18,448 nucleotides of DNA. It comes from a bacterium. Lineage in GTDB: Bacteria; Auribacterota; UBA3054. The notes below the pieces were generated by a model. The model saw only the letters and a list, made by a program, of their open reading frames with translations, had not been told where the DNA came from and searched no databases. Made by a program: the position numbers and the translations under genes. The DNA lies in NCBI GenBank assembly GCA_017444325.1, contig JAFSWV010000066.1, positions 1 to 18,448 of the forward strand. Reading direction: 5' to 3'. This document shows, piece by piece, positions 1 through 6,230 of this stretch (position 1 is the stretch's first letter; every line of letters begins with the position of its first letter).

Positions 1-1
1 G

Positions 2-640
2 AGCGGATTGGGAATGTCCGTTCATTATTGGGCAATTTGGAGCTCGATTGGCTTGACCGACGTTCGCTTCTGGTACGAGTGGCGCAAGTATTTGCAGCAA
101 GAATGGGATTTGTGGTATGGCTGTTGGAAGAACGAAAACAATAGGAAAAAACCAAGGGTGGTGATCATCAAAGCGTTGCGAGAAGACGTTTATGGGCTCG
201 GATATCATTTTGCACCCTTCATATACAATGCCATAAAAGCGGGAGACCAATCTTTAGAACAGCATTTTAGCGCGCTTTGGCCCAAAGGCAAGACCAACGA
301 AACGTTTATGGTTTGGTGGGAAAGGGAAAAAGACAATTTCACGCTTCCTCCCTGCGAAGGATATAGGGTTGCTAAAGGAAGGCTGAAAGGCAGGGATACT
401 GCGTACGGCCGGAGTGAGTTGGATAAGGAATGGGACGCGTGTTTGAAAATAAAAAAATACTATGAATCCGGGGCTTTTTTTACAAATTATTGGTATCGTT
501 TTTTACGCTACGATTGCGAGTTTGACGAGGAAAGCGACGAAGACATGTTAAGTTCTTTTCGTTCGGGAAACTTGGGTGAATATAATTATTGGAGGAAGAA
601 AAAGACAAAGAGCAGCGAATTGGGGAAAAAGGAGAAGGCA
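2..640 (+). CDS. Unknown Trp-rich ORF segment in frame with the GH27 gene, 5' end possibly outside window
   Basis: An open frame runs from the window edge, with possible starts TTG at 8 and ATG at 14, straight into the GH27 gene without a stop. Its roughly 210 residues are very rich in aromatics (about 13 Trp, plus many Tyr and Phe) with clusters such as FWYEW and MVWWE, and it ends in a Lys/Glu-rich stretch. I do not recognise the family. The DNA is visibly more AT-rich than the GH27 part and its codon use differs. GH27 enzymes need no such N-terminal domain, and a ribosome binding site with ATG at 641 explains the GH27 start. This may be the tail of a separate, perhaps acquired, gene that has lost its stop, or a true N-terminal extension. 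No signal peptide or membrane segment is clear. The function is unknown. Confidence 0.4.
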
Positions 641-1867
641 ATGAGCATCGACGCTTTTTATGACAATCCGGCGTTATCGCAGCCGGCGCCGCCCATGGGC
701 TGGAATTCTTACTGCACGATGAATTGCGATCCTACGGAGAAGGACGTTCTCGAGATCGCGAGGTGTATGGCGGACAACGGATACCTGAAGGCTGGGTACA
801 ATTATATCAACATTGACGACGGCTGGCTGGAAAAGGAGCGCGATGAGCTGGGCCAGCTTGTTGCGAGGAAAGACAAGTTCCCGCGCGGAATGAGCTTTTT
901 GACGAGCAGGCTGCACGCTCTGGGCTTCAAGGCCGGGATCTATCTGGGCTGCGGCGAGACCACCTGGCATGGGGATGCGGGAACGCTTGGGCATGAGTTC
1001 AGCGATGCGAAGCAGATCGCGGACTGGGGCTTCGATTACCTCAAATACGATTATCATCCGGCGGAAGGAGATCCGGAGCGCAACTTCATCAGGGAATATA
1101 CGAAGATGGGAGCCGCGCTTAGGGCGTCTGGGAGGAAGATCTTCTACAACCTTTGCGAGCACGGCAGAAGCAAGCCCTGGCTGTGGGCGCACGGCGTAGG
1201 GCCGATGTGGCGCATCGGCTACGACATCAGGGACCAGTTCGACGGCAACGCGGGCTTGTGGTCCGTGACGGACGCTATGGAAAAAGGCATGCAGTCTATC
1301 GCGGACTACGCCAGGCCGGGCAATTACAACGATCCGGATTTCCTGGTCTGCGGAATGCGCCATGCCAACGATTGGATGGGGCCGGGCTGCACGGACATCG
1401 AGTATCGCTCCAATTTCGGGATGTGGTGCTTCACCGCCGCGCCTTTGATGATCGGAGGCGATCCGAGGAAGCTGGACGCCACGGCAAAGGTGATCCTGAC
1501 GCATAAAGGCTACATCGCCCTGGATCAGGACCCCCTGTGCGTGCAGGGGCGCTGCTATAAGAAGTACGGTTTTGACGGCAAGGAATACTCCTCTACCAAC
1601 GGTTACGAAGTATGGAGAAGAGAGCTAAGTTCTTTGCGCTGGGCCGTAGCGCTCTTCAACAGATCCTCCGAAAAAAAGGAATTATCCTTCACGTATCGGG
1701 ATATCGAGCTGGAAGCGGATTGGGAAGCGGAACTAACCGATCTCTGGAGCGGAGAAAGTTTAGGTATAATTACCCCTAAGAAGCCTGAGGAAACAGTCTA
1801 TAAAACACTCGTGGAGCCCCACGAGTTCAAGATCCTTATCCTGAAACCGCGCTTCACGGAAGATTAA
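641..1867 (+). CDS. GH27 family glycosidase, alpha-galactosidase type
   Basis: A 408-residue GH27 (clan GH-D) TIM-barrel glycosidase, predicted to release terminal alpha-galactose (or a related alpha/beta-linked sugar) by a retaining mechanism. The family signature MGWNSYC is at residues 19-25, then NIDDGW at 57-62. LKYD ends at Asp137, the expected nucleophile. WRIGYDIRD carries Arg191 and Asp195, which line up with the substrate Arg and acid/base Asp of human alpha-galactosidase A. PLMIGGD follows. A short beta-rich C-terminal domain (from about residue 310) completes the usual length. ATG 641 is chosen because AAGGAGAAGG sits just upstream and the family homology begins about 18 residues later, although the frame is open to the window start. 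No signal peptide is seen from this start, so it is probably cytoplasmic. Its stop overlaps the start of the next gene by one base. Confidence 0.88.
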   Translation: MSIDAFYDNPALSQPAPPMGWNSYCTMNCDPTEKDVLEIARCMADNGYLKAGYNYINIDDGWLEKERDELGQLVARKDKFPRGMSFLTSRLHALGFKAGIYLGCGETTWHGDAGTLGHEFSDAKQIADWGFDYLKYDYHPAEGDPERNFIREYTKMGAALRASGRKIFYNLCEHGRSKPWLWAHGVGPMWRIGYDIRDQFDGNAGLWSVTDAMEKGMQSIADYARPGNYNDPDFLVCGMRHANDWMGPGCTDIEYRSNFGMWCFTAAPLMIGGDPRKLDATAKVILTHKGYIALDQDPLCVQGRCYKKYGFDGKEYSSTNGYEVWRRELSSLRWAVALFNRSSEKKELSFTYRDIELEADWEAELTDLWSGESLGIITPKKPEETVYKTLVEPHEFKILILKPRFTED

Positions 1868-2325
1868 TGATGGAAAAAGAAGAATTAGCCAGGAAGAAAT
1901 TCGTTGAGGGGCGCAACTGCGCCCAGGCGGTCTTCGCCACCTTTGCGCCGGAACTGGGCGTAGACGAAGCCACAGCCTTGAAAATAGCCTCTTCCTTCGG
2001 AGGGGGTATAGGAAGGCTTAGGGAGGTCTGCGGGGCCTTTTCCGGGCTCTGTATGATCGCCGGGCTCGTTAGAGGCTATACCGACAACGAGACGCCGGAA
2101 GAGAAGACCGCCCACTACGCCCTCATCCAGGAATTGGCGGCAAAATTCAAAGCGGAGCACGGCTCCATAATTTGTCGCGAGATACTGCAATTGAAAAAAG
2201 AAGCCCCTACGCCTCCAAATCCGGAGGCCAGGACAACCCAATATTACTCTAACCGCCCCTGCGAACGCTGCGTCGGCACCGCCGCCAGACTTTGCGAAGA
2301 ACTGATCAAGGAAAACAAGAAATGA
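1867..2325 (+). CDS. C_GCAxxG_C_C family protein
   Basis: A 152-residue cytoplasmic protein of the C_GCAxxG_C_C family (redox-associated Cys protein, function not established). Conserved elements are NCAQAV with Cys18, FGGGIGR at 44-50, the core CGAFSG at 55-60, Cys103 in IICREI, and the C-terminal CERC (132-135) with Cys143. The spaced cysteines suggest metal or Fe-S binding or thiol redox chemistry; that is inference from the family pattern. Its start overlaps the GH27 stop by one base, with a second in-frame ATG at 1870, and its own stop overlaps the next start as ATGA. The three genes are therefore translationally coupled. Members are common in anaerobes and often lie near transporters or oxidoreductases. 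The pairing with a glycosidase gives no clear substrate. Confidence 0.8.
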   Translation: MMEKEELARKKFVEGRNCAQAVFATFAPELGVDEATALKIASSFGGGIGRLREVCGAFSGLCMIAGLVRGYTDNETPEEKTAHYALIQELAAKFKAEHGSIICREILQLKKEAPTPPNPEARTTQYYSNRPCERCVGTAARLCEELIKENKK

Positions 2326-3878
2326 AGAAAGGAAGTATGCTTTGCGCGCTCGTTGTCATCGCTCTTTTAGCCGGCTGCAAGACCAAGGAAGTTCAAGTCG
2401 TAAGATGTCCCGTAGTGCCTGAGGTGCAGACCGCGACCATTACGAAAGCGGAACTCATGGACAAGATCAAAGGCGGCTGGGCCGCCCAGATGATCGGCTG
2501 CGCCTACGGCGGGCCGACGGAATTCTGCTACCGCGGCGTGATGATCCCGGACGATCGTATTTTGGAATATCCCGCGGGGCATCTGAAATATTTCTGCGAC
2601 AAGATCCCGACACTGTACGACGACATCTACATGGACCTGACCTTCGTGGAAGTCATGCAGAAGAAAGGCATTCACGCGGACGCGAAAGATTTCGCAATTG
2701 AGTTCGCCAACCGCGACTACGGCCTCTGGCACGCCAACCAGGCGGCCCGCTACAACGTTCTGCACGGCATCATGCCGCCGGAATCCGGCCACTGGCTGAA
2801 CAATCCCCACGCCGACTGCATCGACTACCAGATCGAGAGCGACTTCGCGGGCTTGATGTCCCCCGGCATGCCCAACGCGGCTTCCGAGATCTCCGACCGG
2901 GTCGGCCACATCATGAACTACGGCGACGGCTGGTACGGCGGCGTTCTGGTGGGCGCCATGTACGCCGAAGCCTTCTTTGAGACGAACGTGCTGACGGTGG
3001 TTGAAAAAGCCCTGGAGACCATCCCCCGTGAGAGCAAATTCTACAAGTGCCAGCAGGACGTCATCAAGTGGTACAAGGAAGATCCCAAAGACTGGAAGCG
3101 CTGCTGGAAACTTTACAACGAGAAATACAGCGAAGACGTGGGCTGCCCGGAACTCATCCTCGCCCCCGGCAATATCGACGCCACCATGAACAGCGCCTAC
3201 GTTCTCATGGGGCTGCTCTTCGGCAACAAGGACTTCAAGGAGACCATGGAGATCGCGACCCGCTGCGGCCAGGACTCCGACTGCAACCCCTCCACCGCCG
3301 CCGGCATCCTCGCCACCATGATCGGCTACTCCAACATCCCGGAGGAATGGATGCCCAACGTAAAGGAAGTTGAGGACATCGATTTCATCTACACCAAGCT
3401 TTCCCTCAACAAGACCTACCAGGCCGTCTATGACCTGGCCATCCAGAACGTTCTCGCAAACCAGGGTTCCACCAACGAGACCGAAGTCACGATCGTCAGG
3501 GAAGAGCCCAAGGCCGTCCGCCTTGAAAAGTGTTTCCCCAACATGCGCCCGGTGGAACTGGCCAAAGATCTGGAATTCCTCGGCACTCCCGAATGCAAGC
3601 AGAACACCTTCACCTTCACAGGCAAAGGCTTCTCCATCCACGGCCATCTTAGCTGCCCCGATCCCCAGTACGAATCTCAGCTGCAGCTTATAGTCGACGG
3701 CGTGCCCGTGAAGACCTTCCCCAACAGCTCCGACTACCGCAGGAAGATCGACACGCTCTGCTGGAAATACGATCTCCCCTACGCCCCGCACACCGTGACC
3801 TTAAAGCTCCTCAATCCCAAGGAAGGCGCCAATCTCAAGGCCACCAGAGTCTTCTACTACGAGCCGAAGGAAGACTGA
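2322..3878 (+). CDS. Exported lipoprotein of the ADP-ribosylglycohydrolase superfamily
   Basis: A 518-residue protein that starts with a lipoprotein signal: two Lys, a hydrophobic core, and lipobox LAGC with Cys19 as the lipidated residue. ATG 2322 is chosen because this signal begins there and it forms an ATGA overlap with the previous gene; an earlier in-frame ATG at 2292 would mask the signal. Residues about 45-360 look like an ADP-ribosylglycohydrolase (PF03747-type) fold. GGWAAQMIGCAYGG is the entry motif, YDDIYMD (Asp100, Asp101, Asp105) the first metal-binding motif, and GQDSDCNPS (Asp318, Asp320) the second. The C-terminal 120 residues look beta-rich and may be an accessory sugar-binding domain. 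Because it is exported and sits beside a glycosidase, the substrate may be a glycoside rather than ADP-ribosyl protein. That is inference. Confidence 0.8.
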   Translation: MKKGSMLCALVVIALLAGCKTKEVQVVRCPVVPEVQTATITKAELMDKIKGGWAAQMIGCAYGGPTEFCYRGVMIPDDRILEYPAGHLKYFCDKIPTLYDDIYMDLTFVEVMQKKGIHADAKDFAIEFANRDYGLWHANQAARYNVLHGIMPPESGHWLNNPHADCIDYQIESDFAGLMSPGMPNAASEISDRVGHIMNYGDGWYGGVLVGAMYAEAFFETNVLTVVEKALETIPRESKFYKCQQDVIKWYKEDPKDWKRCWKLYNEKYSEDVGCPELILAPGNIDATMNSAYVLMGLLFGNKDFKETMEIATRCGQDSDCNPSTAAGILATMIGYSNIPEEWMPNVKEVEDIDFIYTKLSLNKTYQAVYDLAIQNVLANQGSTNETEVTIVREEPKAVRLEKCFPNMRPVELAKDLEFLGTPECKQNTFTFTGKGFSIHGHLSCPDPQYESQLQLIVDGVPVKTFPNSSDYRRKIDTLCWKYDLPYAPHTVTLKLLNPKEGANLKATRVFYYEPKED

Positions 3879-3897
3879 ATAAATTAAGGAGGAAGAA

Positions 3898-4365
3898 ATG
3901 AAAATTCTTGTCGCGTATTTTTCTGCGGAGAAAGGCCGGACGGCCGCTGTCGCGAACGTGATCGCCGAACAACTGAAGGCTGACCTTTTCGAGATCAAGC
4001 CCACTGTTCCCTATTCCAAAGCTGATCTTCGGTGGATCAATCCTTTCGCCCGCTGCAACAGGGAAAAGATGGGCAAGAAGGAAGTGCCGGTCACGGGGAA
4101 GATCGAAAACTTCTCCGATTACGACACAGTCTTTCTCGGCTTCCCGATCTGGTACGGCTGCGCGCCCAACGTGGTGAACACTTTCTGCAAGGATTACGAT
4201 TGGAGCGGCAAGAAGATCTTCCTCTTCGCGACTTCCGGCGGCGGCGGAATGGGCAAGAGCGCGGAAAAACTGGCGCCTTACGTCAAGGGCGCCGAGATCG
4301 CCGGCGAGAAGCTTGTGAAAAAGCCGGAAGAGATCAAACCCTGGCTGGGAAAGACGCTTTCCTAA
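3898..4365 (+). CDS. Flavodoxin-like protein
   Basis: A 155-residue protein with a flavodoxin fold, likely an FMN-binding one-electron carrier or small NAD(P)H-linked flavoprotein in the cytoplasm. The first strand and phosphate loop are MKILVAYFSAEKGRTAAVA (residues 1-19). LGFPIWYGCAPN near residue 80 is the aromatic segment that stacks on the flavin, and FATSGGGGMGKS near 110 is the loop typical of the flavodoxin_4-like group. Length matches the short flavodoxins. The phosphate loop departs from the classical T-x-T-G-x-T, as is usual in this subgroup. A strong AAGGAGG lies upstream, 19 bases after the previous stop, so it may be the last gene of the operon. Its redox partner is unknown; the upstream Cys-rich C_GCAxxG_C_C protein is a possible one. 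Confidence 0.8.
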   Translation: MKILVAYFSAEKGRTAAVANVIAEQLKADLFEIKPTVPYSKADLRWINPFARCNREKMGKKEVPVTGKIENFSDYDTVFLGFPIWYGCAPNVVNTFCKDYDWSGKKIFLFATSGGGGMGKSAEKLAPYVKGAEIAGEKLVKKPEEIKPWLGKTLS

Positions 4366-4384
4366 TGTCGTAAAAAAACGACAT
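4365..4384 (+). terminator. Possible weak terminator hairpin after the flavodoxin gene
   Basis: ATGTCGT (4365-4371) and ACGACAT (4378-4384) form a perfect 7-bp stem around a six-A loop, beginning at the last base of the stop codon. On the plus strand there is no U-run after it, so it is not a canonical intrinsic terminator. It could protect the 3' end or act weakly. Confidence 0.3.
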
Positions 4385-4424
4385 CAAGGCGGTTCCGTTG
4401 CCGCTCCGTTGTAGTACAATGGAG

Positions 4425-4473
4425 CCACTCTTTCATATTGGTAACTCCTTGTGGTGTCCTTTTTGTAGAGTGG
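4425..4473. repeat. Inverted repeat, candidate RNA hairpin
   Basis: CCACTCT (4425-4431) is perfectly complementary to AGAGTGG (4467-4473) across a 35-base loop. It lies between the small hairpin at 4365-4384 and the long palindrome starting near 4472, so nearly all of this intergenic region is self-complementary. It might be part of a structured noncoding RNA. I recognise no known RNA family in it (no T-box core, cobalamin box, SRP or RNase P signature). Confidence 0.35.
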
Positions 4474-4600
4474 TTTGTTTATACATAAGCCTGCGAACCA
4501 CACCGCTGGTTTCCCTTAACGGAACGCAGCGCTTTCATTAGCGTATGCGTGGCATAGAAACGGTTCGCAGGCCCTCCTTTTTCGCTGTATATCCAAAACC
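4472..4600. repeat. Long nested palindrome upstream of alaA-like gene
   Basis: The inner arms GCCTGCGAACC (4489-4499) and GGTTCGCAGGC (4562-4572) are a perfect 11-bp inverted repeat. Outer arms pair TATACA (4480-4485) with TGTATA (4586-4591), and GGTTT (4472-4476) with AAACC (4596-4600). The tip is another hairpin: ACGCA (4524-4528) with TGCGT (4545-4549), and CGCT with AGCG around the loop TTCATT. The tip contains ATTAGCGT, which also occurs at the tip of the palindrome downstream of the aminotransferase gene. It could be a member of a dispersed palindromic repeat family or a structured RNA. Confidence 0.55.
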
Positions 4601-4608
4601 GGGATATT

Positions 4609-4617
4609 TGCTAAAAT
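4609..4617 (+). promoter_or_regulatory. Possible extended -10 promoter for the aminotransferase gene
   Basis: TGCTAAAAT has the extended -10 form TGn-TAAAAT; no good -35 box is visible at the right distance. A start near 4624 would give a leader of about 30 bases carrying the AGGAG site. The same string TTTGCTAAAAT occurs just before the radical-SAM operon on the other strand. Confidence 0.35.
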
Positions 4618-4653
4618 AACTCTCCGATAAATTCTTTTTTCAGGAGAAAAAAT

Positions 4654-5874
4654 ATGGAACCTATCGTCAAATCCACGACCTTGAAGGACGTCCATTCCGA
4701 CATCCGCGGGCCTCTTTATTTCGAGTCTTTGAAAATGATCGAGAGAGGCGAGAAAGTTTTGCGCCTCAACACCGGCAACCCCGCCACCTTCGGTTTCAAG
4801 CTCCCCGAGAGCATGAGGAAGGCGCTCGTTGAGAACGTCGACAAGGCTGTCGCCTATTGCGATTTCCGCGGCATGAAGGCCGCCAGGGAAGCGATCGCCG
4901 CCTATCACGTCAGCAAAGGCGTCAAGGGCGTCACCCCGGACGACATCTTCATCGGCAACGGCGTTTCCGAAATGGCCTCCATGGCCACGACGGTCTTGGT
5001 CTCGCCCGGCGACGAAGTTTTGGTTCCCAGTCCGAGCTACTCCCTCTGGACCAACGCGGTCCTAATTGCCGGCGGCAAACCGGTCTTCTACGTCTGCGAT
5101 GAGAAGCAGGAATGGTGCCCGGATTTCGAGGACATCAAGAGCAAGGTGACGCCGAAAACGAAAGGCATCGTCATCATCAACCCCAACAACCCCACTGGCG
5201 CGCTCTATCCCGATGAATTCCTTAAGAAGGTCGTCGACCTCGCCAGGGAGAAGAACCTCCTGGTCCTGGCGGACGAGATCTACGACCGCCTGGTCATGGA
5301 CGGCTACAAGCACACCGCGCTGGCCAGCCTTGCCGACGACGTTCCCTTCGTGACTTTCAACGGCCTTTCCAAATCGCACGTGGTCTGCGGATTCCGCTGC
5401 GGCTGGATGGCAATAAGCGGCCCCAAGAACCTGACTGAGCAATTCATGCAGGGCATGGTGCAATTAACCTCCATGAGGCTTTGCGGCAACGCCCTCACTC
5501 AGCTGGTCATTCCCGCGGCTTTATCTGACAGCGCTTACACCGAAGAAATGATCAACCCGGGCGGCCGCCTCTACGAGCAGAGGGAAGCCACCATGCGCGA
5601 GATCGCCAAGATCCCCGGCCTCTCGGTCGTCAAGAACAAAGGCGCGCTCTACTGCTTCCCGAAGCTGGACAAGGAGCGCTTCAACATCACGAGCGACAAA
5701 AAATTCGCCATGGACCTTTTGCATGCCAAGAGGATCCTCATGGTCCCGGGCAGCGGCTTCGACTGGCCCTACAACGATCACTTCCGCATCGTCATGCTGC
5801 CGGAAGCGCACGAGCTCGCCAAAGCCATGCAGGACCTCGGCGACTTCCTCTCGACCTACCGTCAAGAAGATTGA
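4654..5874 (+). CDS. alaA: Class I/II aminotransferase, AlaA-like (glutamate-pyruvate transaminase)
   Basis: A 406-residue PLP-dependent fold-type I aminotransferase, most like AlaA of Escherichia coli, which makes alanine from pyruvate and glutamate in the cytoplasm. Key segments are the early LNTGNPATFGF, the cofactor segment NGVSEM (102-107), NPNNPTG (176-182), DEIYDRL (207-213, the Asp that pairs with the pyridine nitrogen), and FNGLSKSHVVCGFRCGW with Lys240 as the Schiff-base lysine. The last has the same frame as AlaA's NGLSK. The final Arg in the FRIVMLP segment would bind the substrate carboxylate. AGGAG lies seven bases before the ATG. The gene stands alone between two long palindromes, and its last codons form one arm of the downstream one. 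It sits next to the ilv operon, which shares pyruvate and valine/alanine chemistry. Aspartate or another amino acid as substrate cannot be excluded. Confidence 0.85.
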   Translation: MEPIVKSTTLKDVHSDIRGPLYFESLKMIERGEKVLRLNTGNPATFGFKLPESMRKALVENVDKAVAYCDFRGMKAAREAIAAYHVSKGVKGVTPDDIFIGNGVSEMASMATTVLVSPGDEVLVPSPSYSLWTNAVLIAGGKPVFYVCDEKQEWCPDFEDIKSKVTPKTKGIVIINPNNPTGALYPDEFLKKVVDLAREKNLLVLADEIYDRLVMDGYKHTALASLADDVPFVTFNGLSKSHVVCGFRCGWMAISGPKNLTEQFMQGMVQLTSMRLCGNALTQLVIPAALSDSAYTEEMINPGGRLYEQREATMREIAKIPGLSVVKNKGALYCFPKLDKERFNITSDKKFAMDLLHAKRILMVPGSGFDWPYNDHFRIVMLPEAHELAKAMQDLGDFLSTYRQED

Positions 5875-6017
5875 TTTGCGCTTGCTAGCCGAAGCGGCGC
5901 ATATATCCCTCGCTCACGGACTACGCGCGCATGGCCTTGATTAGCGTCCTCCGTGAGTTCGCTTAGGGATATATGCTCCGCTTCGGCAGAGCGGCCTTTC
6001 GGCCCAATCTTCTTGAC
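5861..6017. repeat. Long nested palindrome between alaA-like gene and ilv promoter
   Basis: This interval of about 150 bases is highly self-complementary. Outer arms GTCAAGAAGATTG (5861-5873) and CAATCTTCTTGAC (6005-6017) are a perfect 13-bp inverted repeat. Inner arms pair GCCGAAGCGG (5888-5897) with CCGCTTCGGC (5978-5987). After a single mismatch, GCATATATCCCT (5899-5910) pairs with AGGGATATATGC (5965-5976), then CTCACGGA (5913-5920) with TCCGTGAG (5950-5957) and ACGC with GCGT. The left outer arm includes the last codons and stop of the aminotransferase gene. The right arm contains most of the -35 box of the ilv promoter. The tip carries ATTAGCGT. No U-run follows, so it is not a standard terminator. 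It accounts, with the leader, for the whole 356-base gap 5875-6230. Confidence 0.75.
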
Positions 6018-6042
6018 TTTACGAAAAGCTTTTTGGTAGAAT
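6013..6042 (+). promoter_or_regulatory. Sigma-70 type promoter of the ilvBNC-leuA operon
   Basis: TTGACT (6013-6018) and TAGAAT (6037-6042) are separated by 18 bases, a good housekeeping promoter. Transcription would begin near 6049-6050, only two or three bases before the ATG of the leader peptide. The -35 box lies inside the right outer arm of the palindrome. Confidence 0.75.
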
Positions 6043-6051
6043 TCCCTCACT

Positions 6052-6117
6052 ATGAATAATTCGCTTCGACTTTCCGTCCTCCTTATTAACGTTCTGCTGC
6101 TGCTTACGCTGCGGTAA
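6052..6117 (+). CDS. Branched-chain leader peptide of the ilv operon
   Basis: A 21-residue ORF placed exactly where an attenuation leader should be, between a strong promoter and a terminator hairpin ahead of ilvB. Twelve of its 21 residues are Leu (9), Val (2) or Ile (1), including VLLLL at codons 14-18 (6091-6105) just before the end. The composition matches the ilv/leu leader-peptide class in other bacteria, although the sequence is not like IlvL. Translation would stall at the Leu run when charged tRNA-Leu is scarce. There is no Shine-Dalgarno site and the predicted start of transcription is two or three bases before the ATG, so it would be translated as a leaderless message. Arg ends it before TAA. 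The call rests on position, composition and the matching RNA structures; no homology search was possible. Confidence 0.8.
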   Translation: MNNSLRLSVLLINVLLLLTLR

Positions 6118-6118
6118 A

Positions 6119-6196
6119 GGTCGGGTATGTCCAAGTAAAGTCTGTTCATACAAAGAAGGAATAAGAAAGGGCGCCCGACCAGGGGCGCCCTTTTTT
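6119..6196 (+). promoter_or_regulatory. Transcription attenuator: antiterminator and terminator of the ilv operon
   Basis: AAAGGGCGCCC (6166-6176) and GGGCGCCCTTT (6183-6193) form a perfect 11-bp stem with loop GACCAG and a run of six T (6191-6196), a strong intrinsic terminator before ilvB. GGTCGGG (6119-6125), right after the leader-peptide stop, is perfectly complementary to CCCGACC (6174-6180), which holds part of the terminator's 5' arm and loop. The two pairings exclude each other. A ribosome paused at the Leu codons 6094-6105 leaves 6119-6125 free for the antiterminator; one that reaches the stop codon covers it. A weaker pairing of leader codons (CGAC and TTT near 6067-6073) with AAAGGTCG may act as the protector hairpin. 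Confidence 0.8.
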
Positions 6197-6230
6197 ACTT
6201 TATATTTTTTAATTAACATAGGAGCTTTTT

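Noticed and set aside
2367..3791. 474-codon open frame antisense to the lipoprotein gene
   Set aside because: Same cause. The composition is skewed to Val, Gly, Asp and His with no recognisable motif, and the sense gene has signal, catalytic motifs and coupled starts.
4472..4600. Integron attC site
   Set aside because: The arms lack the core GTTRRRY and its complement at the ends, there is no integrase gene, and the neighbour is a housekeeping gene.
4385..4653. T-box, riboswitch, 6S or SRP RNA upstream of the aminotransferase gene
   Set aside because: I looked for the T-box AGGGTGG core, cobalamin box, SRP GGAAG tetraloop region and RNase P motifs and found none; only inverted repeats of unknown class.
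5861..6017. CRISPR repeat or insertion-sequence end
   Set aside because: There are no regularly spaced direct repeats, no transposase gene, and no target duplication; it is a single nested palindrome.
5862..6149. 95-codon minus-strand frame across the palindrome and leader
   Set aside because: It runs through the palindrome arms and the leader peptide, which have better explanations, and has no ribosome site or known motif.
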